Notes: generated by a model not told the origin, from the sequence alone. A stretch of DNA of 8,683 nucleotides from Planctomicrobium sp. (GCA_029259835.1 JAJDEL010000042.1:1-8683), one strand, 5' to 3'. Shown: positions 1 to 7,185, counted from the first letter of the stretch. Program-made: numbers and translations.

Positions 1-329
1 ATCTCCGTTCATCAATAATCTTTTCAAGTGCCAGCCACTGATCCTCACGGATTCAAGAATTAAAGAACTTCTGCATCAGCCGCTGGGCGCTAGCCCTGGT
101 TCTGAGCGTGAACCGGAATTTGATCCAGAGCTATCGCCCAAACGGCTGATTTCAAGAAGATCGTTACTCAAGATGCAAGGCTTTGAATTCTGCGCAAATT
201 CTTTTCGTATACCCTTGCCCCTCAATCCCTAGTCCCTTGACCAATACGGTAAACTCGTTGGACATTCTGGATGCTGCGTTGTATCACAACGTGAGTGTTC
301 ATCGATTCAATTCAACAGAGCCGGTCCGA
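1..329. other. Region upstream of the sulfatase, no supported gene
   Basis: No gene with a recognisable product can be supported here. On the + strand one frame stays open from position 2 to a stop at 230-232 (about 76 codons), which could be the 3' end of a gene entering from the left. Its translation resembles no family I recognise, and an open frame of this length is not rare by chance. On the minus strand a short stretch near 1-50 (REDQWLALEKIIDER) looks protein-like, but in that frame it follows a stop codon and has no ATG, GTG or TTG start. The sulfatase frame is open back to a TTG at 183, but those 49 codons lie ahead of a clear signal peptide and are most likely untranslated leader. 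A TTGACC hexamer at 238-243 might belong to a promoter, but I see no good -10 element at the right distance. Confidence 0.4.
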
Positions 330-1748
330 ATGAAAAACATCTTCACTGCAACGCTACTCCTATTGTGCTGTTTCAATGCTGTAACCCACGCAGCTGCAAA
401 GCCGAATATCTTGTTCATCCTGACAGACGATCAGGCTCCCTGGGCACTGGGCCTTTCCGGTCATCCACATGCCCATACACCAAACCTTGACAAACTCTTT
501 CAAGCCGGAGCCTATCTCCCGAACAGTTTCACAGTCACGCCGGTTTGCAGTCCTTCGCGAGTCAGTACGATTTGCAGTCGGTACGGTTCAGAGATGGGAG
601 TGACGGATTGGATCAATCCTCGCGTTGAACCGAGGCATGGTCTTGATCCCAAGACACCAACCTGGCCTCGTGAATTGCGGAAGGCCGGGTACCAGACGGC
701 ACTCGTCGGGAAGTGGCACCTCGGATTGCTAGATCATCAACACCCGACACAGTTCGGTTATGAATTCTTCATGGGATTCCGCGGCGGTGGAGCGACTCCT
801 TTTCGCCCAGAGTTGGAAGTCGCTGGGCGAACACAAAAAGTGAGTGGGCTGACAACAGACATTCTCACCGACGAAGCAATCCGTTGGTTGCGTCTCCTGG
901 ATCAAAAGAAAGGGCCGTTTGCGCTTTCGCTGCATTACCGTGCTCCACATGCGCGTTGGCTACCGGTTCGAGAGGCCGACTGGGAACCCTTTGATGGTCT
1001 CGACCCGCAACTTCCGCACCCTGACTATCCTGATTTGGATGTGGAACGTGTCAAGAGAATGACGCGCGAGTATCTAGCAAGCACCGCAGGTGTGGATCGC
1101 AACGTTGGCAAGCTGCTTGAAGAACTCGACAGGCTGAAGCTTGCAGAGAACACAATCGTCATCTTTACCAGCGACCATGGTTACAGCATGGGACACAATG
1201 GAATCTGGCACAAAGGTAATGGTCACTGGGTTGTTAAAACTCCCCCGCCTGCGACCGAGAATGTTCCCAAGGGGCAGCGTCCGAATATGTATGACAACTC
1301 TATTCGTGTTCCCACAGCGATCAAATGGCCTGGAGTCATCAAAGCTGGTACTGTGCTGAACGAAACCGTTTCCAACCTCGACTGGTTCCCCACGATTCTG
1401 GCGATGGCGGGCGTCGACCTCCACAGTTCGATCAGGGTTCGTGGAACCGATATCACCCCAGTTCTCAAAGATGAAGCTGAAGCATGGAGCAACGACTTCT
1501 ATGCCGAATACAGCACAAAACATCAGTCCCACACGGACATGCGGATGTATCGCACAAGCGACTGGAAACTGATTCGAGACTTCCGAGATCATGATCGTGA
1601 CGAGTTGTACAGCTTGACGGACGACCCGGAGGAGACGAATAATTTAGTCAATTCCGACGATGCCCGCGTCAAAAAAATTATCCTCGATCTCGATAAAAAA
1701 TTGCGGTCGAAAATGCAGGCCCTTAACGATCCGGTCCTACAGCAATAA
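330..1748 (+). CDS. Secreted Cys-type sulfatase (arylsulfatase family)
   Basis: Predicted 472-residue sulfatase hydrolysing sulfate esters, exported from the cytoplasm. The ATG at 330 is chosen because it opens a typical signal peptide: Lys2, a hydrophobic core rich in Leu (about residues 8-17) and a THAAA cleavage region near 19-23. The mature protein then begins with the family's KPNILFILTDDQ strand, whose Asp33-Asp34 bind the metal. CSPSR at 73-77 carries the Cys normally converted to formylglycine by a sulfatase-maturating enzyme. GKWHLG (127-132), SDHG (Asp282, His283) and a downstream HKG lysine (Lys295) are the other active-site motifs. An IRVP..KWPG segment and a C-terminal block with WKLI and ELYSLTDDPEE match the alkaline-phosphatase fold. 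The usual LTGR after the Cys motif reads ICSR. The substrate cannot be read from sequence; planctomycetes commonly use such enzymes on sulfated polysaccharides. A TTG at 183 in the same frame is a less likely start. Confidence 0.95.
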   Translation: MKNIFTATLLLLCCFNAVTHAAAKPNILFILTDDQAPWALGLSGHPHAHTPNLDKLFQAGAYLPNSFTVTPVCSPSRVSTICSRYGSEMGVTDWINPRVEPRHGLDPKTPTWPRELRKAGYQTALVGKWHLGLLDHQHPTQFGYEFFMGFRGGGATPFRPELEVAGRTQKVSGLTTDILTDEAIRWLRLLDQKKGPFALSLHYRAPHARWLPVREADWEPFDGLDPQLPHPDYPDLDVERVKRMTREYLASTAGVDRNVGKLLEELDRLKLAENTIVIFTSDHGYSMGHNGIWHKGNGHWVVKTPPPATENVPKGQRPNMYDNSIRVPTAIKWPGVIKAGTVLNETVSNLDWFPTILAMAGVDLHSSIRVRGTDITPVLKDEAEAWSNDFYAEYSTKHQSHTDMRMYRTSDWKLIRDFRDHDRDELYSLTDDPEETNNLVNSDDARVKKIILDLDKKLRSKMQALNDPVLQQ

Positions 1749-1777
1749 AGTTCCGTTGGCGACAGCGTGAAATGTTG

Positions 1778-1811
1778 ACCAGAGACGTTTTCTCTATTGC
1801 CGGACTCTGGT
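1778..1811. repeat. Inverted repeat in the sulfatase-TPR gap
   Basis: ACCAGAG at 1778-1784 is matched by its exact reverse complement CTCTGGT at 1805-1811, with a 20-base loop. It lies 30 bases after the sulfatase stop and about 130 bases before the next start. There is no run of T after the second arm, so it is a poor intrinsic terminator. It could be an RNA hairpin, an operator, or chance. The rest of the 190-base gap shows no promoter I would trust. Confidence 0.3.
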
Positions 1812-1926
1812 ATTGTAGACGACATAAATATTGAAGTCGTTCTGGCTTCTCATCATTACGACAAATATTCAAAGAGAACTGCATCAGGCAACGAGCCATC
1901 GGCAGACTCCAGTTACGAAGAGTATC

Positions 1927-1932
1927 AGGGAG
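1927..1932 (+). promoter_or_regulatory. Ribosome binding site deciding the GTG start at 1939
   Basis: AGGGAG lies six bases before a GTG at 1939, a near-ideal Shine-Dalgarno match and spacing. The frame is open further upstream to a TTG at 1831, but no comparable site precedes that codon. This places the start of the TPR protein at 1939. Confidence 0.7.
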
Positions 1933-1938
1933 ATTATT

Positions 1939-3303
1939 GTGGCAGGCGAAGACCTTAAAGCTGCGAAATGTTTTCGACATGGGAACAAAGCTATGGAATC
2001 GAATAACTGGGACATGTCCATCCAGATGTTCAGCCAGTGCGTTAAGCTGAAACCAGACAATCTCACGTACCGTCAACTTCTTCGCAAATGCACGATGAAG
2101 AAGTATGACGACAATAAAAAAGGAGCAGGTGGGCTTGCGAAAACCAAGCTCATGTCCATCCGAGGTAAGGTCAAAAAAGCGAAAAAGAAAGAAGAGTGGG
2201 AAACAGCATCTGTTCTCGCAGAAGAAGGTTTGCTGCTAAACCCTTGGGATGCTCAACTCAATGTTGATATCGCAGAAGCCTCCATTGCTCTGGATCGAGG
2301 AGAAATCGCCAGACATGCGTACAGCGTAGCGATCATTACAGCAACAAAAGACAAAGACGTACATGTGGCATTTGCCGATTTGCTTGAAGAGCGAGAAGAA
2401 TATAAGGAAGCTGAGAAAGTTTGGGAGCGGATCGCCGTGATTGATCCGAAAGATATCGAAGTGTCTCGAAAGATGTCGGGGCTGGCGGCAAAGCAAGCGA
2501 CAAAAAAAGGCAACTTCGAAGATGCCGAATCAGCCAAGGATGTTGCTCATAACAAGGGTTTCGCATCAGAAGCTCAGTCAGTCTCGGCGAAGTCGGACAA
2601 TGCGGAAACGGCCTTGCGGCATGCGATTCGAAAAGAACCGGATAAGGTCGAACACTATCTCAAGCTGGCAACTCAACTCAAGACGAACAAGAAATTTGAG
2701 GAGTGTTACGAAATACTCAAAACCGCACTCGAAGTTTCTTCTGATGACACAAGTGTTCGGGAACAGTTGGAAGATGCCGAACTTTTACTGATGAAGCACA
2801 ATGTTGACTCGGCAAAAGAAAAGGCGAACGAATCCGAAGACCCTGAAGACCGCAAGCAGGTAGCGGAACTTTCGAAAGAACTGAGAAACCGAAAAATTGA
2901 AGTCTTCACGACTCGTGAAGAACGCCACGGACAAAACCTGGGACTCAAACTGGAGTTGGCAACTCTTGTGATGCAGCAACAGGAATGGTCACGAGCGATC
3001 CCACTCTTGCAAAAGGCAAGCCAGGATCCGCGACTCAAAACGAAAGCGCTTGTCCTCTTGGGGAAATGCTTTATGTACGATAATAAAGCCGCTTTGGCGA
3101 AAGGCCAGTTTACTCGCGCCGTCCCTGACCTCGATTTCGACACAGATCCAAGCACGTATACAGAGGCCCACTACCTGTTGGCACGCGTCTGTGAAGAAAC
3201 CGGCGACACAGAGAAAGCGATTCACCACTATGGCGAAGTGCTTGTTGTTGATTACAACTATAAGGATGCCCTCCAGCGTTCAGAGAAATTGCAAGCCGGG
3301 TAG
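1939..3303 (+). CDS. Cytoplasmic TPR protein, function unknown
   Basis: 454-residue helical repeat protein starting at GTG behind a strong AGGGAG site. TPR-like helix pairs are visible at about 9-42, 75-104, 105-138, 141-172, 237-270, 334-367, 368-401 and 408-441, several ending in the typical Pro-Asp/Pro-Lys turn (LKPDN, IDPKD). A Lys-rich segment (about 75-86) precedes the second unit, and a charged, coiled-coil-like stretch (about 275-329) separates the middle and C-terminal repeats. No signal peptide or membrane helix is seen from this start, so it should act in the cytoplasm as a protein-binding scaffold; partners are unknown. Starting instead at TTG 1831 would add MKSFWLLIITT, a short hydrophobic run that looks accidental. 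The UbiB-like gene follows after 75 bases, so co-transcription is possible. The TPR assignment is firm and the function is not known. Confidence 0.88.
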   Translation: MAGEDLKAAKCFRHGNKAMESNNWDMSIQMFSQCVKLKPDNLTYRQLLRKCTMKKYDDNKKGAGGLAKTKLMSIRGKVKKAKKKEEWETASVLAEEGLLLNPWDAQLNVDIAEASIALDRGEIARHAYSVAIITATKDKDVHVAFADLLEEREEYKEAEKVWERIAVIDPKDIEVSRKMSGLAAKQATKKGNFEDAESAKDVAHNKGFASEAQSVSAKSDNAETALRHAIRKEPDKVEHYLKLATQLKTNKKFEECYEILKTALEVSSDDTSVREQLEDAELLLMKHNVDSAKEKANESEDPEDRKQVAELSKELRNRKIEVFTTREERHGQNLGLKLELATLVMQQQEWSRAIPLLQKASQDPRLKTKALVLLGKCFMYDNKAALAKGQFTRAVPDLDFDTDPSTYTEAHYLLARVCEETGDTEKAIHHYGEVLVVDYNYKDALQRSEKLQAG

Positions 3304-3378
3304 TACCTTTTTACCGCTCACTTGAAATAAGCGGCTCAAACAAGTTGCGTTTGTCTTTCACTGTGGATCGAAACTGGC

Positions 3379-5049
3379 GTGGAACCTTACCCTCTCAGAT
3401 TTTTGAAGAATGCCAATCGTGGCCGTGAGGTTTTGACGGTTTTCGTGAACTATGGATTCGGAGATCTCCTCGAACGGCTGGGCCTCCTCAAATACTTGAA
3501 ATGGGGGCGCCGGATTGTCCTACGGAAGCAGCAAGACGAGTTCGAAGACCTGACAACCGCGCGCCGAATTCGGTTGGCGTTGCAAGACCTCGGACCGACG
3601 TTTGTCAAATTCGGACAAGTCCTCAGTACACGTCCCGATCTGGTTCCTCAAGATGTGATCGATGAACTGGCCCACCTTCAAGAAGATGTTCCGGCCTTTC
3701 CAGTTGCTGACGTCCATGCGACGATTCTCAAAGAATTCGGCAAACCAACGAGCGAAGTGTTTGTCAACTTTGATGACGAGCCATTAGCCGCAGGATCCCT
3801 GGGACAAGTCCATCTGGCGGAGGATTCGCAAGGACGCAAACTCGCCATAAAAATCCGTCGCCCAAGTGTTCTTCGCGAAGTGGAACGTGATGTTTCACTT
3901 ATGCTTGAAATTGCCCAGTTACTGGAGCGGCATGTCCCGGAGTCTCGAATCTTTGATCCGATCGGTCTGGTGAATCATTTCACGCGGACTGTTCGCAGAG
4001 AAATGAGCTACCACCGGGAATGCCGAACGATGAAAGAGTTCGCGAAGCTATTCTCTGAAGATGCTCGCCTGCATGTTCCACGCGTCGATGAAGAGCGATC
4101 GACCGATGCCGTGTTGTCGATGGAATTTATCGACGGAATTCGAGTCGACGATGCAGAAGCCATTCAGAGCTATGGACTCGATCCGAAATCGATTGCAAAA
4201 ATGGGCGCACAGATATTTCTGAAACAGGCTTTGGAGTTCGGAATTTTTCACGGAGATCCGCATCCAGGCAACATCCGCGTAGAGCGAAACGGTTCGATTG
4301 CATTACTCGACTACGGCATGATCGGTTTTCTGGAAGAAGAGAAGCGTGAGCAATTCGTCGATTTATTTTTATCGATAGCACGCCACGATGTCGACACCGC
4401 CGTTGCAAACGTACTCGAACTCGGAAAGCCAACACAACCTGTCGAACTTCCGCTGCTGCGCGCAGACGTTCGCGACTTCATCGATGCCTATTACGGCGTT
4501 GATCTCGGCAAGCTGAACATTGGCAGACTGCTCAACGATTTCGTGGCAATCCTTTCGAATCACGGACTCCGGTGCCCAGGCGACCTGATGCTTTTGATTC
4601 GGGCGATTATCACTCTGGAAGGAATTGGCAGACAACTCGATCCGCAATTCAATCTGGCTGAAGTCCTTGCTCCGGCAATCAAGAAGCTCGTCAAACGGCG
4701 TTATGACCCCAAGCGTATTGCCGAGCGAACGATCTCAGACATTAAACAATTATTAAAAACAGCCCACGATCTCCCGCTGCATCTGGGGCGAACGCTTCAG
4801 AAGGCAAGCCAGGGGGAGTTGAAAGTCCAGTTCGAACACAAGGGCCTTGATCGGTTGATTAATGAGTTTGACCGATCAAGCAATCGGGTCGTTGTCGGAC
4901 TGGTCGTTTCGTCACTGCTGGTTTCAACCGCTTTGGTCATCCGAGTCTCTTCGACCGAATCACTCTGGATTGCGGTCCCGCTATTTCTGACATCTGGCTT
5001 TCTGGGGCTGTGGCTCGTCTGGGGAATTTTGCGAAGCGGTCGACTGTGA
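3379..5049 (+). CDS. ABC1/AarF/UbiB family kinase-like ATPase
   Basis: 556-residue member of the UbiB (ABC1/ADCK/COQ8) atypical kinase family, whose studied members support isoprenoid quinone metabolism through a membrane-associated ATPase. The family's landmarks occur in order. KFGQ at 77-80 is the KxGQ motif. AAGSLGQV at 137-144 is the Ala-rich nucleotide loop replacing the kinase P-loop. Lys158 in LAIK is the VAIK lysine. HGDPHPGN at 291-298 is the catalytic loop, and DYGM at 311-314 is the DFG equivalent. The C-terminus carries two hydrophobic helices (about 504-522 and 529-551), the usual membrane anchor. The ExD motif is altered: Glu208-Met-Ser210 stands where Glu-x-Asp is expected, while Glu214 is kept. 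The start is GTG with only a weak ribosome binding site (GGATCG about ten bases upstream). It has no quinone-biosynthesis neighbour here, and because planctomycetes generally use menaquinone a ubiquinone role should not be assumed. Confidence 0.95.
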   Translation: MEPYPLRFLKNANRGREVLTVFVNYGFGDLLERLGLLKYLKWGRRIVLRKQQDEFEDLTTARRIRLALQDLGPTFVKFGQVLSTRPDLVPQDVIDELAHLQEDVPAFPVADVHATILKEFGKPTSEVFVNFDDEPLAAGSLGQVHLAEDSQGRKLAIKIRRPSVLREVERDVSLMLEIAQLLERHVPESRIFDPIGLVNHFTRTVRREMSYHRECRTMKEFAKLFSEDARLHVPRVDEERSTDAVLSMEFIDGIRVDDAEAIQSYGLDPKSIAKMGAQIFLKQALEFGIFHGDPHPGNIRVERNGSIALLDYGMIGFLEEEKREQFVDLFLSIARHDVDTAVANVLELGKPTQPVELPLLRADVRDFIDAYYGVDLGKLNIGRLLNDFVAILSNHGLRCPGDLMLLIRAIITLEGIGRQLDPQFNLAEVLAPAIKKLVKRRYDPKRIAERTISDIKQLLKTAHDLPLHLGRTLQKASQGELKVQFEHKGLDRLINEFDRSSNRVVVGLVVSSLLVSTALVIRVSSTESLWIAVPLFLTSGFLGLWLVWGILRSGRL

Positions 5050-5066
5050 TAGAGACCGAGATTAAT

Positions 5067-6017
5067 TCAGTCAGTGCCCTCGCCCAGGTTTAGAATTTTC
5101 TTCTCATGTTCGCGAATCTGGTCCGTTTTGTTGCGGTGAGTTTCGAGTTGTAAATGATATTTTCTTGATGCAATTTCGAATTTGGCAAGCTCCTCAGCCC
5201 AGGCTCTCCCATGCTTCTCTTCTCCAGCGAGCCTTGAGAGTTCGAGAATCGCATTTGAAAGTTCATCTTTAATTTGTGTCAAGAATTCGATTGCCAGCAA
5301 CTCTGATTCTTTAGCAAGACGATGGATTCGGTCACGGTCATCGAAACGTTGCTGAACAGTGAGATTAATTTTCTTCTCGACAGATTGGTTTTGACGTGCG
5401 ACTTCTTCCATATCGACGAGACGACCAAATGGGCTCATTGAGGTTTTTGCTTGATGAGTCGCTTCTTCGGCTCGACTGAGTCCCACCTTTGCTTTTTTGA
5501 AATCGGGTTGAATCTCGAGTGCTTTTCGGAATTGCAGAACTGCCTGACTGTGATTCTTCATCTCCAGTAAAACATTTCCGAGATTTGAATAGGCCTGGAA
5601 CATATCAGGAGCCAATCGAATTGCTTCCTTATAGGCAGAGACAGCCATTGCCATTTGATTGAGACCGCGCTGCGCAATGCCGAGATTGTAATACGCTTCT
5701 GGACACCGCCTGTCTTTTGAAAGAGCCAGCCTCAGCGTCTTGGCTGCTTCCTGGAAGTCTTTCTTTTTATTTTGAACTGCTCCGACGTTGACAAGTGCTC
5801 CCGAATTCTTCGGATCGAGGATCGACACTCGTTGATAGAGTTGAATTGCGCGATCGTAGTCGCGAGTCAAGAAACATAAGCCTGCGAGTGTTTCATGTGC
5901 CGAAACGTGCCGAGAATCATGCTCAATTGCCTCTTCGAGACACTTCACCGCGGCAGCAACGTCTTTCTTTTTAAGACAGTCGTTTGCTTCTGCACAAAGT
6001 TCGTCGGGTGTCGGCAT
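5067..6017 (-). CDS. TPR protein with C-terminal helical domain
   Basis: 316-residue cytoplasmic protein of unknown function. Five consecutive canonical TPR units fill about residues 5-174, with consensus features such as AYYNLGIAQ, AYSNLGNVL and A..L-P-D/N turns. The remaining 140 residues contain a short linker with SPFGRLVD (about 194-201) and then long, charged, probably coiled-coil helices rich in Glu, Lys, Arg and Gln; I do not recognise this tail. There is no signal peptide or membrane segment. The start is the second of two adjacent ATGs: GGGAAG on the minus strand lies five bases before ATG 6017 but only two before ATG 6020. The frame also stays open to an ATG at 6074, but the added residues are not TPR-like. 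It ends 17 bases from the stop of the convergent UbiB-like gene, and is preceded by a promoter-like sequence at 6166-6195. A scaffold role is inferred from the repeats only. Confidence 0.9.
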   Translation of the reverse strand: MPTPDELCAEANDCLKKKDVAAAVKCLEEAIEHDSRHVSAHETLAGLCFLTRDYDRAIQLYQRVSILDPKNSGALVNVGAVQNKKKDFQEAAKTLRLALSKDRRCPEAYYNLGIAQRGLNQMAMAVSAYKEAIRLAPDMFQAYSNLGNVLLEMKNHSQAVLQFRKALEIQPDFKKAKVGLSRAEEATHQAKTSMSPFGRLVDMEEVARQNQSVEKKINLTVQQRFDDRDRIHRLAKESELLAIEFLTQIKDELSNAILELSRLAGEEKHGRAWAEELAKFEIASRKYHLQLETHRNKTDQIREHEKKILNLGEGTD

Positions 6018-6108
6018 CATTTCTTCCCGGTTGCACTTGATTGGAAACCACCATGAGTGATCTTCGTATGACAAAGACTGAGCGGTGCTCCCATGTTGAA
6101 AGTCGGCT

Positions 6109-6197
6109 CTTTGCGTGACACGCTGACCGTTTCGCTACCGATCAATTCAAGATTGAAGCTGCATAAATATAACAATTATTATTGATGTGACGCAAAG
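6109..6197. repeat. Near-perfect 12-base inverted repeat, possible operator
   Basis: CTTTGCGTGACA at 6109-6120 matches the reverse complement of TGTGACGCAAAG at 6186-6197 at 11 of 12 positions. The arms are 65 bases apart and flank the candidate -10 element of the minus-strand TPR gene; the right arm contains the candidate -35 element. This is how a looping repressor or a pair of half-sites would look, but a chance pair cannot be excluded without comparing related genomes. Confidence 0.35.
6166..6195 (-). promoter_or_regulatory. Candidate sigma-70-type promoter of the minus-strand TPR gene
   Basis: On the minus strand TTGCGT (6195-6190) is followed after 18 bases by TATATT (6171-6166). The -10 element differs from the consensus TATAAT at one base; the -35 element shares only TTG at its first three positions, plus an A/T-rich spacer. 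It points toward the TPR gene that starts at 6017, leaving a leader of about 140 bases. The 259-base gap 6018-6276 otherwise holds no gene. A 5-base hairpin (CAGTG/CACTG, 6211-6229) downstream of the RNase III stop has no T-tract on the minus strand and is not called a terminator. Confidence 0.4.
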
Positions 6198-6276
6198 CCA
6201 AATTGACCATCAGTGGAAAAACATCACTGTTTTGAGCATTCCGAGAACATCTTCGTCGATCGATATTAAGCTTGCA

Positions 6277-7020
6277 CTAATCACTTGGTTCCGAAGAAGC
6301 GTGTGGTGGCTCGTCTCCATTGAGTTCCGAAAGTGCATTCTCAGCAGCACGTTGCTCGGCGATTTTTTTGCTCTCCCCCCAAGCTGGTGAATACGAATTT
6401 TCCCCGACAATGGCTTCGACCTGAAACGACTTAGAATGGTCTGGGCCTTTCTCATTCAAAACTCGATAGAACGGTGTTTCCCCAGTATGTTTTTGAACGC
6501 GCTGTTGAAAGATGCTTTTGTGGTTCACCCCGACGGAAGACTCTGCGACCCGGATGATATCGACATCAACAACTCGAACAATAAACTCCTTGGCAGGTTC
6601 GTATCCACCATCGAGGTAGATACCTCCAATGATTGCTTCGAATGCAGTTGCCAAGACCGAACCTGGTATGACTGCACTTTGGGTAATACCTTTCCCAAGG
6701 ATCAGGAATTTGACGAGATTCATCTGCCTGACGAGACGGGCACAAGTGGCTCGACTGACGACGACTGACTTAATTCTGGTCAACTCTCCTTCAGACGCCT
6801 GTGGAAATCTTTCGTAGAGAGCTTCACACACGGCAGCACCCAGAATGGCGTCTCCCAAAAATTCCATTCGTTCATTGGATTCGAGACGAACACGCGCCGC
6901 TGATGCATGTGTGAGGCATCGAGTCAAAAGAACTGAATCAACAAATTGATACCCCAGTATGTTCTGGCATTCCAGAAGCTGGGCCTGATTCAGTTCGTCG
7001 GGGACAGCGGATTGAGACAT
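6277..7020 (-). CDS. rnc: Ribonuclease III
   Basis: 247-residue RNase III, the Mg-dependent endonuclease that cuts double-stranded RNA in rRNA precursors and structured mRNAs. The catalytic domain has the signature NERMEFLGDAILG, giving Glu50, Glu53 and Asp57, with the same spacing as Escherichia coli Glu38, Glu41 and Asp45. The second metal site is FEAIIGGIYLD with Glu128 (E. coli Glu117), but the position of E. coli Asp114 is Thr125. A double-stranded RNA binding domain fills about 167-233 and ends in the expected GESKKIAEQRAAENAL helix. ATG 7020 is chosen because it precedes the usual N-terminal helix, although no good ribosome binding site is visible. A GTG at 7152, six bases after GGTGA, would add 44 Ser-rich residues of no recognised domain. 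The gene follows a response regulator and a DEAD-box helicase on the same strand, which suggests a shared role in RNA processing. The family call is firm and the start is less so. Confidence 0.95.
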   Translation of the reverse strand: MSQSAVPDELNQAQLLECQNILGYQFVDSVLLTRCLTHASAARVRLESNERMEFLGDAILGAAVCEALYERFPQASEGELTRIKSVVVSRATCARLVRQMNLVKFLILGKGITQSAVIPGSVLATAFEAIIGGIYLDGGYEPAKEFIVRVVDVDIIRVAESSVGVNHKSIFQQRVQKHTGETPFYRVLNEKGPDHSKSFQVEAIVGENSYSPAWGESKKIAEQRAAENALSELNGDEPPHASSEPSD

Positions 7021-7140
7021 CGGAACACTTTGAATGTAAACGACCAGATTTGAATTCGAGACGATATTTGCCGAAGAGCTGTTAGAAGGATCGGCATTCA
7101 CATGGGAAGATCGACTCAACGAACAACTGACCACAACAAA

Positions 7141-7175
7141 GCGAATCGACACTGTTGGTCACCCAGAGGATTCGC
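7141..7175 (-). terminator. Hairpin after the response regulator, possible weak terminator
   Basis: On the minus strand GCGAATC (7175-7169) and GATTCGC (7147-7141) form a perfect seven-base stem with a 21-base loop. The stem begins about ten bases after the response regulator stop and is followed by TTTGTTGT. The place fits a terminator or an RNA-stabilising hairpin between this gene and rnc. The long loop and interrupted T-run make efficient termination doubtful. The remainder of the gap to the rnc ATG (7021-7140) shows no clear promoter. Confidence 0.35.
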
Positions 7176-7185
7176 GAAGTCATCA

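Noticed and set aside
2..232. Open + strand frame that could be the tail of an upstream gene
   Set aside because: About 76 codons without a recognisable motif; too short and anonymous to call, so it is only described with the upstream region.
183..329. Sulfatase start at TTG 183, extending the protein by 49 residues
   Set aside because: The extension precedes a textbook signal peptide that begins at ATG 330, which an export signal would not tolerate well.
1074..1592. 172-codon minus-strand open frame
   Set aside because: It lies wholly inside the sulfatase on the opposite strand, and its translation shows no domain; a shadow of the real gene.
1831..1938. TTG start at 1831 giving the TPR protein a signal-like N-terminus (MKSFWLLIITT)
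   Set aside because: The hydrophobic run is short and followed by polar sequence with no cleavage site, while GTG 1939 has a strong Shine-Dalgarno sequence.
3319..3339. CCGCT/AGCGG hairpin between the TPR and UbiB-like genes
   Set aside because: Five base pairs, an 11-base loop and no T-run; not enough for a terminator.
5037..5058. CGGTC/GACCG inverted repeat in the convergent gap, considered as a bidirectional terminator
   Set aside because: Only five base pairs, it overlaps the end of the UbiB-like gene, and no T-tract follows on either strand.
6436..6768. 110-codon + strand open frame with a very acidic C-terminus
   Set aside because: It is antisense to the RNase III catalytic domain, which is unmistakable; the acidic character comes from the complementary codons.
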